Positions 24,827 to 31,779 of a DNA stretch of 64,000 bases are shown here, in pieces (within the stretch, counting starts at the first letter, position 1; the number at the start of each line of letters is the position of its first letter). Source of the DNA: JAUXEH01 sp965533275 (GTDB lineage: Bacteria; Acidobacteriota; Aminicenantia; Aminicenantales; Aminicenantaceae); NCBI GenBank assembly GCA_965533275.1, contig CBESWG010000013.1, positions 1 through 64,000 on the forward strand, given 5' to 3'. The translations under genes were made by a program, and so were the position numbers. The notes below the pieces were generated by a model. The model saw only the letters and a program-made list of their open reading frames with translations. It made no database searches and was not told the DNA's origin.

Positions 24827-25093
24827 TCAATGAAAGGTCAGGTAGGGAGCCTGTTCATCCTTTTCATCCTGCTCGTCGTCCCCATCCTGGGCCTGCAGCA
24901 AACCCGATGCCGACGCGAGTAGACACAGGAACGCGAAATCCTGTGTTTCCGATTCAAAATCCAATATCAGCCTTTGGTTGAGGCGGGACAGCAGAGTCTG
25001 GGCCTCCCTGCGTCTGGGAGGGGCCTGCTTGTTCTTCTTCATCGTGACGGATTTCGCTCTCATTTCAAGAACTCTCCCACTCACACCGGTCAC
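24827..25093 (-). CDS. hypothetical small protein, uncertain
   Basis: An 88-residue frame between ftsK and the sigma-factor gene. It is not recognised. It starts basic (KSVTMKKNKQAPPRRREAQ), has a middle that could be a short helix (DFAFLCLLASASGLLQ) and ends very acidic (DGDDEQDEKDEQ). The first possible start is GTG at 25093; a TAAAAT box lies nine bases upstream but no good -35. ATG starts at 25063 and 25042 are alternatives and none has a ribosome-binding site. If it is not a gene, 24807-25307 is a 501-base region with no recognised feature apart from the CGACTAAA element. Confidence 0.3.
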   Translation of the reverse strand: MTGVSGRVLEMRAKSVTMKKNKQAPPRRREAQTLLSRLNQRLILDFESETQDFAFLCLLASASGLLQAQDGDDEQDEKDEQAPYLTFH

Positions 25094-25307
25094 CGAACAT
25101 TCATTTTAGCCGATCTTTCCGCAGGCAGCGGGGCCTTTTTGCCTCGGTGATCTCTGCGGACTCACAGAAAATTAGTCGGCCCATGAAGTGTGAATTTGAA
25201 CTCTGCATTTTTTTCCGAACTTGTTGGAACTGAAACGACTAAATCAAAGCCAAGGGTTGCACACAGGAAAAATGGGCATCAGAATACCCGGAAGACAGGA
25301 GTGATTC

Positions 25308-25856
25308 GTGGGTGAACTTGTCAACGACGCACAGAGCTTCTATAATGTGAAGGCTGTGGAAAAACCGAATATCGAACACGACCTGGATGCGATCATCGCA
25401 AAATACCGGCCCATCGTCAGTTTCCGGGTGAAAAAATCTCTGGGTTCCTATACACCGGACTGGGAAGATGTGGTCAACGAGATCATGCTCAACGCGATAG
25501 AGAAGCTGGAAAGCGGGAAATTCCGGGGAGATTCGTCAGTTGGGACCTTTATTTATACCATAACCAGCCGCAGGATCATCGATCACATCCGCAAGAAAAG
25601 CAAGTCTCTCAAATATGCTCCGGAACCCAATGCCTTCCCGCAGCCCCACGAACATGTGGAGGACAAGGAGCGGGCGGAGATGGTCGCCCGGCATCTGGAG
25701 AAGCTCAAGCCCAAATACAAAGAGATCCTCTACCTGTACTACTACAAGGAACTGTCCCGGGACGAAGTTGCAAAAAAACTTGGAATTTCACCTCGGAGAG
25801 TCAGTGAACGAGTAAATTATGCCCAAAAATTACTCAAGAAGATGATGAGGAAATGA
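25308..25856 (+). CDS. ECF-type RNA polymerase sigma factor
   Basis: A 182-residue sigma-70 family protein with only regions 2 and 4. Region 2 reads DWEDVVNEIMLNAIEKLESGKF...FIYTITSRRIIDHIRKK. Region 4 (about 130-180) carries the helix-turn-helix ELSRDEVAKKLGISPRRVSERVNYAQ. It directs RNA polymerase to a specialised promoter set. The start is GTG with AGGAG upstream. The next gene, 63 bases on, codes for a zinc-binding anti-sigma-like protein, the usual partner. The signal and regulon are unknown. The same CGACTAAA word lies upstream of both genes and could be an autoregulated -10 element. Confidence 0.9.
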   Translation: MGELVNDAQSFYNVKAVEKPNIEHDLDAIIAKYRPIVSFRVKKSLGSYTPDWEDVVNEIMLNAIEKLESGKFRGDSSVGTFIYTITSRRIIDHIRKKSKSLKYAPEPNAFPQPHEHVEDKERAEMVARHLEKLKPKYKEILYLYYYKELSRDEVAKKLGISPRRVSERVNYAQKLLKKMMRK

Positions 25857-25919
25857 TATTTTCCTCAATTTTTTTGATACCTCGACTAAACTTATGAAAC
25901 CACAAGTGAGGCAAGGGCG

Positions 25920-26552
25920 ATGACCGAATGCAAGTTTGAGGACCTGATCGATGAGTACTTGCTGAACAAGCTCAGCGAGGAAAAGAGAGACCAGTTCGAA
26001 GAACATTATTTCAACTGCCCTGCCTGTTTTCAGAGGATGGCGGAACGGGACGACATGATCACCGCCATCAAGTGGAAAGGCGAGGAGATCTTCTCAGACC
26101 TGCTGAAGGAAGACCAGGTCCGAAAAGCGACCTGGTGGGACCGCCTGGTCGGTTTCATGACCCCCAAGCAGTGGGCCTTGGCAGCTGTGAGTGCCGCTCT
26201 GGTCCTGGTGGTCACCTTCGGCGTGATCCCCTCCTTCAAGGGCCAGGCGCCTCAATTTATCCTCGATGACCACCAGACTCGGGGCCTGTCCATCACATTG
26301 ATCTCGGACTCCATCCCCAGCCGGTTCGAATGGCAGAAGATGGAGAATGCCTGGGAATACAAGATCGAGATCGACGCCCACGACCCCCTGTGGCGCAAAA
26401 CGACCAGCAACAACTTCGTCATCCTGCCGGATGAGATCAAGAACCAGATGAAGACGGGGGTGATCTATTCCTGGCAGGTCAAGGCCTTTTCCAGGGAAGG
26501 GACCTTGATCGCCGAGTCCAGCAAGATCCAGTTCTCCCTCCCAGAAAAATAA
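25920..26552 (+). CDS. zinc-finger anti-sigma-factor-like membrane protein
   Basis: A 210-residue protein. The N-terminal ZAS zinc motif HxxxCxxC is H29, C33 and C36 (EEHYFNCPACFQRM). One membrane helix follows at about 81-100 (LAAVSAALVLVVTFGVIP), then an extracytoplasmic domain of about 100 residues with an Ig/FnIII-like look (ISDSIPSRFEWQKMENAWEYKIEI...YSWQVKAFSREG). Anti-sigma factors of this type hold the sigma factor at the membrane until a signal arrives. The outer domain would be the sensor. Pairing with the upstream sigma gene supports the call; the signal is unknown. Confidence 0.85.
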   Translation: MTECKFEDLIDEYLLNKLSEEKRDQFEEHYFNCPACFQRMAERDDMITAIKWKGEEIFSDLLKEDQVRKATWWDRLVGFMTPKQWALAAVSAALVLVVTFGVIPSFKGQAPQFILDDHQTRGLSITLISDSIPSRFEWQKMENAWEYKIEIDAHDPLWRKTTSNNFVILPDEIKNQMKTGVIYSWQVKAFSREGTLIAESSKIQFSLPEK

Positions 26553-26655
26553 GAATCCTCTCCCTCTCGAGTTAAACCGAACCACTCGTTCTCTGCTCAG
26601 TAGCTCCCCGGTTAGAAGCAAGAAGACTCGCTATAGGACTCCGCACACATTAGAT

Positions 26656-26783
26656 CCCCCCCCCATCCTTTTAAGGCGGGAGGTTGGGGTGGAGAGATGG
26701 CGGAGGTTGGAAGAGATATAAGTTCCCTTTCCTTTTCAGGGAGAGGAGGGTGGGGGTGGTCGGAAGGGGTGGAGAGACGGCGG
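26656..26783 (+). repeat. GC-rich repeat family, locus 1 (two units, 80-base period)
   Basis: Unit 1 contains TTTTAAGGCGGGAGGTTGGGG, with the 15-mer GGCGGGAGGTTGGGG at 26675-26689. GGGGTGGAGAGATGGCGG at 26686-26703 recurs with one change at 26766-26783, exactly 80 bases later. The repeat fills the space between the anti-sigma gene and the ricT stop codon. Inverted and direct copies of the same 15-mer occur at 45114-45128 and 45231-45245. Confidence 0.75.
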
Positions 26784-27461
26784 CTACTCTTCGACCTTGT
26801 CCTCATCCGAATACATACGCCCCTGGCTCGCATCCTCGAAACCCAGGCAGCACATCAGCCGGCCGCACAGGCCGGAGATCTTGGTGGGATTGATGGCGAT
26901 CTGCTGCTTCTTGGCCTTCTGGATGGTGACCGGTTCGAAGACCTGCATGAAACTGGAGCAGCACAGGACACGCCCGCAGACGCCGAGCCCTCCGATCATC
27001 TTGGCCTCGTCTCGAACCCCTATCTGCCGCATCTCGATGCGCATCTTGAATTCTTTGGCCAAGTCCTTGACCAACTGCCGAAAATCGATGCGGCCGTCAG
27101 CGGTATAGTAGAATATTCCCTTTTTTTCGCTGAAAAAATACCGGACCCGAACCAGCTTCATGGGCAGCTTGCGTTCCTCGATGCGCTGCAGGCAGAACTT
27201 GAACGCCTTTTTTTCCCTCTGCTCCAGCCAGTCGAATTTATCGATGTCCTCCGGCGTGGCCTTACGTATGACCTTGGTCGTGGCCTTGCGGGACTCGGGA
27301 GAACAGCAGACCTGGCTGGAGAGCTTGACGACTTCTCCCAGGTCTCCGCCCAGGTCCGATTCTATGATGCAGCGGTCTCCGGTCTGAAGGTCGTATTTCC
27401 CCTTTTCTGCCCGGAAGACCTTTCCCGTTCGTTGTGAATACACGCACAATATCTCAGACAT
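26784..27461 (-). CDS. ricT: PSP1/RicT-family protein
   Basis: A 225-residue PSP1 C-terminal domain protein. The paired cysteine clusters CGRVLCC and CGRLMCCLGFE near residues 165-210 and the central KLVRVRYFFSEKKGIFYYTADGRIDFR stretch define the family. In Bacillus the homologue YaaT/RicT acts in an Fe-S-containing complex that controls RNA processing and phosphorelay; whether that holds here is inference. Its linkage to holB (8-base overlap, holB first) is conserved in many bacteria and supports the call. Confidence 0.88.
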   Translation of the reverse strand: MSEILCVYSQRTGKVFRAEKGKYDLQTGDRCIIESDLGGDLGEVVKLSSQVCCSPESRKATTKVIRKATPEDIDKFDWLEQREKKAFKFCLQRIEERKLPMKLVRVRYFFSEKKGIFYYTADGRIDFRQLVKDLAKEFKMRIEMRQIGVRDEAKMIGGLGVCGRVLCCSSFMQVFEPVTIQKAKKQQIAINPTKISGLCGRLMCCLGFEDASQGRMYSDEDKVEE

Positions 27462-28446
27462 GTTTATTATCCATAGTATCGACGATCAGGGAGCTCATGA
27501 ACAGCTTGATATTCATGTTTTTCTGCAGCGCTAAGAGCCATTTCTCCACCTGGCTCAGCAGGGCCAGCACCTGCCCGGTCGAGGCAGATCCGGACTCTTC
27601 TCTCAGGAACGCCTCAAAATCGGGATTGAGCAGGAGTCCCGGATCGCCGTTTTCCTTGACAAGGAGCAGGTCCCGGCTGAACGAAGCCAAAAGCTCCAGG
27701 GTGGGGCGGAGCTCCTCCGCGGCGGCATCCCGGCTCCGAGCAGAAAACTCTTTATAGAACGAGGCCGGGGGCTCCCCATGCAGGAAGGTGAGGAAAAGCC
27801 GCCAGGTCTCCTCCCTCCGGGACTTCACTTCCTCCCAATCCATATTTACGGCCTGCTTCAGGTTGCCGCGGACCAGGAGTGAAAGGATCCGTGCCTTTTC
27901 CTCACTGAAATCATGTTCGATCAGACAGCGCTCGATATCGTCCCTGGAAACCGGAGAAAAACTCAATACCTGGCAGCGGGACTTAATCGTCGGGAGGATG
28001 ACGAAGGGATTGGATGTGATCAGGATGATATAGGAAAAGGCGGGAGGCTCCTCCAGGACCTTCAGGAGGGAGTTGGACGCTTCCCGGTTCATGCTCTCTG
28101 CGGGATCCACGATGAAGACCCGATTCCGCCCGATCATGGGCTTGAGATAGGCAGCCTGCTTCAGGACGCGCATCTGATCGATCTTCAGGACCTCCCTTTC
28201 CGGAGCGATCAACATGACATCCGGGAAGACGCCCTTGTTGATGGCCAGGCAGGATGCGCAGGTCTCACAGGCGTCGTCTTCCCGGTCCAGGCAGTTGAGG
28301 GCCTTGGCCACGACATAGGCCATGTCGATCTTGCCCACACCCGTGGGGCCGGAGAAAAGCAGAGAATTGGGGGTCCGCCCCCTCTGCAGCGCCTTGGTGA
28401 GGATCTTTTTGATGCGCGCGTTTCCTGTGATATCACTGAAGCTCAT
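27454..28446 (-). CDS. holB: DNA polymerase III delta' subunit
   Basis: A 330-residue clamp-loader AAA+ protein. Features are MSFSDITGNARIKKIL at the start, Walker A SGPTGVGKID, a zinc module CLDREDDACETCASC, and the sensor regions IVDPAESMNREASNSLLKVLEEPP and KSRCQVLSF. It helps load the sliding clamp. The ATG at 28446 was chosen because it matches family starts. The in-frame TTG at 28467 overlaps the predicted -10 box, so it would lie upstream of the transcript. The gene overlaps ricT by 8 bases. Confidence 0.93.
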   Translation of the reverse strand: MSFSDITGNARIKKILTKALQRGRTPNSLLFSGPTGVGKIDMAYVVAKALNCLDREDDACETCASCLAINKGVFPDVMLIAPEREVLKIDQMRVLKQAAYLKPMIGRNRVFIVDPAESMNREASNSLLKVLEEPPAFSYIILITSNPFVILPTIKSRCQVLSFSPVSRDDIERCLIEHDFSEEKARILSLLVRGNLKQAVNMDWEEVKSRREETWRLFLTFLHGEPPASFYKEFSARSRDAAAEELRPTLELLASFSRDLLLVKENGDPGLLLNPDFEAFLREESGSASTGQVLALLSQVEKWLLALQKNMNIKLFMSSLIVDTMDNKHV

Positions 28447-28466
28447 CTGTTCATCCGGTTCATTCA

Positions 28467-28495
28467 ATTATATACCAAACCGCCAGGATTGGAAA
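28467..28495 (-). promoter_or_regulatory. sigma-70-like promoter for holB-ricT
   Basis: Minus strand TTTCCA (28490-28495) and consensus TATAAT (28467-28472) are 17 bases apart. The predicted leader to the ATG at 28446 is about 13 bases with no Shine-Dalgarno sequence. Confidence 0.6.
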
Positions 28496-28512
28496 ACTGG
28501 AGAGGGGGACAC

Positions 28513-28596
28513 GGGGTCAGGCTTCAAGTGCCTCGCAACGGACGACCGGAGCAGATCCGGGCGTCCCGACTTCCGAAACCCTAAAAGCCCGACCCC
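28513..28596. repeat. nested palindrome, REP-like element
   Basis: The outer arms GGGGTCAGGCTT (28513-28524) and AAGCCCGACCCC (28585-28596) pair with one mismatch. Inner arms GGACGACCGG and CCGGGCGTCC pair with one mismatch around a short loop. The element begins eight bases after the stop of the VPS10-like gene, so it may end or protect that transcript. Confidence 0.6.
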
Positions 28597-28604
28597 CCAA
28601 AAAC

Positions 28605-31600
28605 TCAGTTCATGATGGGATCGTCGATGACCTTGAGGTCCTTGGTGGCGATCTCCTTGTCATCCACCATCAGAGTCACTTTATACAGGCCCGCGTCCAC
28701 CATGGGGGCTCCCCCCCGGCGCCTGGCCTGCTGTCCCTCCTGAGGGGTGGTCCTGCGCAGGTTCCAGGAGGCCTTCTTCAGGCCCGGATCTCCGGAACCC
28801 CGGATCTCTCGCAACGTCTCACCCGCCAGGTTCTTGACTACGACGGTCACCTTCTTGGCCTTGGTCCCGATGTAGTAGTAGAAGTCGGCGGTCACGGGCG
28901 GATTGTTCACCTTGGCAAATTCACCTAGGGTCTGCCCGCGCCTCTCCAGCATATTCCATTTGACGGCACGCTGGGGCTCGAACAGGAAGGCGTCCTCTTC
29001 GAACACCTCGGGCTTCATCTCTTTAAAGGGATAGATGTCGACGATGTAGAATCCCCGCCCATAGGTGGCGATAGCCAGGTCGCGCTCGCGCTTCTGGATA
29101 TCCATGTCCATCATGATCACATCCGGTGCCTTGTCCGAAATGTTGATCCACTGGCCGCCCCTGTCGAAGGTGACGAACAGTCCATAATCGGTTGCCAGGT
29201 AGAGCACCTCGGGATTGTCGGGGTCTTCCTCGATGTCTCGCACCGGATTCATCATGCCGCCGCTCAAGTCGGTCCAGGTCTGGCCGAAGTCGGTGGTCAC
29301 GAAGACATAGGAGTTGTCCTCATCGTGAGTGCGGTAGCCCGACCAAGTCACATAGCAGGTTTCCAGGTCGTGTGCCGACGGTTCCACCCGGGTTACCCAG
29401 TGGTCGAAGGGGATGAGGTCCCCCTGGATGTTCTTCTTGGGCTTGCCCTTCTCGTCGTAAAAGTTGAAGGTGATGTTGGTCCAGGAGTCTCCCCCGTTCC
29501 GGCTTAACTGGACGTTGCCGTCATCGGTGCCCGCCCAGAAGACTCCCGGTTTCACGGGTGACTCGGCGAAGGTATAGATCGTGGCATACTGCAGATTGGT
29601 GAGTTTTGACTCTTCGATCCGCGCCTGGTTGTTGCGGGAGAGATCGGGGCTGATGGTCTCCCAGGTCCCCGGCTCTCCCCGGCTCTTGGACACGTGCACG
29701 TGCTGTGAGCAGACGTAGACGATGCCGGGGTTATGGGGCGAGAGGTGGATGGGGGAGTCCCACTGGTAGCGCTGGGGAGCCTTGCCGGCCTCGTTCTCCT
29801 CGGATGTGTTGCGCACCGAGAGGCTGATCATCTCTCCGGTCTTGAGGTTCATGCGGTTGGAGCGTCCGAACTGGCTCTCAAAGTAGATCCATTCGGGATT
29901 CCACCAGTCCCGCAGCACGTAGTAGCCGTCTCCCGAGGGGAGATAGGTCCAGTCGGCCTGGAACACCCCGTACTGGTTGCGGTTCCGGGACGGGCCGATC
30001 CAGCAGCCGTTGTCCTGGGTGCCGCCCATGACGTTGTAGGGCATCTCGTTGTCCACGGAGATGTCATAGAACTGCTGGGCGCTGATGGTCTCCTTCTGGG
30101 ACCAGTTCTTGCCGCCGTTCCAGGTCTGGGAGACGCCTCCGTCATTGCCGCACAGGATATGGTTGGAGTCTAGGGGATCGATCCAGATGCCGCGGACGTC
30201 CACGTGGCATTTTCCGTTTCCGAACCAGGGGGCGTTCTTGAAGGTCTTGCCGCCGTCCTTGGAGATCTTCTGATAGGTCTCAACCGCATAGAGGACGTTC
30301 TCGTCGTTTGGGTCCACCTCGATGCGCCCGGCATAGCCGGCCTCGATGTCGTTTATCTGGGCGCTGCCGCCGGACTGCTTGTACTCTGTCATGCGCTTCC
30401 ATGTCTCACCCAGGTCATCGGAGCGGTAGACCACGCCGGATTTCTTGATCGGCTGCTGAGTCTGGAAGACTCCTGCGTAGATCATCTCCAGGATGTGGCG
30501 GTTCATGACCTGCATGCGGGCGTTCTGATTTTTGGCTTCCGCGCTGTCCTCCTCGATCTCCTCCTGGACCGCGGTGTGATAGGACTGGGCGATTTTCTCG
30601 ATCTCTTCTATGCTCTCCAGGATCTCGTCCTCGTCCTTGTACACCTGCCGGGCTTTCTTGTTGAGAGCCGCCAGGTTGACATCGAGCTTGGTCATGAGCT
30701 CCTGGTCCTTGACCATCTCATTGAGCTTCTCGACCAGGTCCTCGGCCTCCTCGAACTCAATGGGCTCGAATTCCACCAGCTTGGCGATGTCCTTGTTGAT
30801 CTTGAAGGCCTTCAGCTTCTTCACTCCCCATCCGTCCTGGAACAGGCGCCGCGCGTTGAAATTGGCGCCGCCGTCCCGTATCCTCAATCCCAGGTTGACC
30901 TCTTCATCGTAGCGGATGTAGAGGATATCCGGATTCTGGGGATAGATCGTGATGCCGTTCCAACCACTCTTGATGCCCTGCGGCAGCCCGTCGGTAATCT
31001 GCTTCCAGGTCTGGCCGCCGTCCGTGGTCTTGTAGTAATTGTTCCCGGGCTGGCGGTCGATGAAGGTCCAGCTCCGGCGGTAGGTCTTGTAGCCCCCCGC
31101 GATCACTATGTCTGAGTTCCGGGGATCGATGACAAAGTCTCCCACGCCCCGGTCCTTGAGGTCCAGCACCAGGTCCCAGGTCTGGCCGCCGTCGGTCGTC
31201 TTGTACAGGCCCCGCTGGCAGTCCATCAAATTGCTGTAGAGCTTGCCCTCGGCCGCCACGTACACGACGTCGGGATTTTTGGTATCGATGGCGATCTTGG
31301 GGATGTAGTGGCTCTCCTCCAAACCGATATGGGTCCAGGTTTCCCCGGCATCCGTCGATTTCCACATCCCGTTTCCATGGGCGCTGGACCGGGCGTGCAT
31401 GGCCTCTCCAGTCCCCATGTAGACGATGTTGTGATCGGAGGCTGCGACCTCCACGTTGCCGATGCTCATGTTACCGTACTGATCGAAGAGGGGTTTGAAA
31501 CTGATGCCCCCGTCATCGGTCTTCCAGAGCCCGCCGCTGGCCGTGGCCACATATTGGATCCGGCTCTGACCGGTCGGGACCGCAAAGTCGGTGATCCGCC

Positions 31601-31757
31601 CCGAAAACGTCCAGGGCCCGATGTGGTGCCAGGAAAAGATATCCAGGTCTTTGGTCGTGATCCCGTTCGGGGCGTCTTCCTGGGCGGTCACTCCGCCGGA
31701 CAGGCCCCAGAACAGGATGACAAGGGCTAAAATCCTCAGGCATTTGTTTTTGGTCAT
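28605..31757 (-). CDS. secreted VPS10/sortilin-like BNR beta-propeller protein
   Basis: A 1050-residue exported protein. The start ATG at 31757 has AGGAGA five bases upstream and leads into a signal peptide (LRILALVILFWGLSGGVTAQ). Many Asp-box/BNR blades are visible (SKDGGKTF, TTDGGQTW repeated, TTDFGQTWTDL, SRNGGDSW), as in VPS10/sortilin and photosynthesis-stability-factor propellers. At about 310-435 a highly charged helical insertion interrupts the propeller (EEAEDLVEKLNEMVKD..., EEIEEDSAEAKNQ). The end is a FlgD-like Ig domain (AGLYKVTLMVDDKEI). No catalytic residues can be assigned; protein or glycan binding is likely. It follows uvrA by 22 bases, and no separate promoter was found. Confidence 0.88.
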   Translation of the reverse strand: MTKNKCLRILALVILFWGLSGGVTAQEDAPNGITTKDLDIFSWHHIGPWTFSGRITDFAVPTGQSRIQYVATASGGLWKTDDGGISFKPLFDQYGNMSIGNVEVAASDHNIVYMGTGEAMHARSSAHGNGMWKSTDAGETWTHIGLEESHYIPKIAIDTKNPDVVYVAAEGKLYSNLMDCQRGLYKTTDGGQTWDLVLDLKDRGVGDFVIDPRNSDIVIAGGYKTYRRSWTFIDRQPGNNYYKTTDGGQTWKQITDGLPQGIKSGWNGITIYPQNPDILYIRYDEEVNLGLRIRDGGANFNARRLFQDGWGVKKLKAFKINKDIAKLVEFEPIEFEEAEDLVEKLNEMVKDQELMTKLDVNLAALNKKARQVYKDEDEILESIEEIEKIAQSYHTAVQEEIEEDSAEAKNQNARMQVMNRHILEMIYAGVFQTQQPIKKSGVVYRSDDLGETWKRMTEYKQSGGSAQINDIEAGYAGRIEVDPNDENVLYAVETYQKISKDGGKTFKNAPWFGNGKCHVDVRGIWIDPLDSNHILCGNDGGVSQTWNGGKNWSQKETISAQQFYDISVDNEMPYNVMGGTQDNGCWIGPSRNRNQYGVFQADWTYLPSGDGYYVLRDWWNPEWIYFESQFGRSNRMNLKTGEMISLSVRNTSEENEAGKAPQRYQWDSPIHLSPHNPGIVYVCSQHVHVSKSRGEPGTWETISPDLSRNNQARIEESKLTNLQYATIYTFAESPVKPGVFWAGTDDGNVQLSRNGGDSWTNITFNFYDEKGKPKKNIQGDLIPFDHWVTRVEPSAHDLETCYVTWSGYRTHDEDNSYVFVTTDFGQTWTDLSGGMMNPVRDIEEDPDNPEVLYLATDYGLFVTFDRGGQWINISDKAPDVIMMDMDIQKRERDLAIATYGRGFYIVDIYPFKEMKPEVFEEDAFLFEPQRAVKWNMLERRGQTLGEFAKVNNPPVTADFYYYIGTKAKKVTVVVKNLAGETLREIRGSGDPGLKKASWNLRRTTPQEGQQARRRGGAPMVDAGLYKVTLMVDDKEIATKDLKVIDDPIMN

Positions 31758-31779
31758 GCTTTCTCCTTTTGCATTCTTA

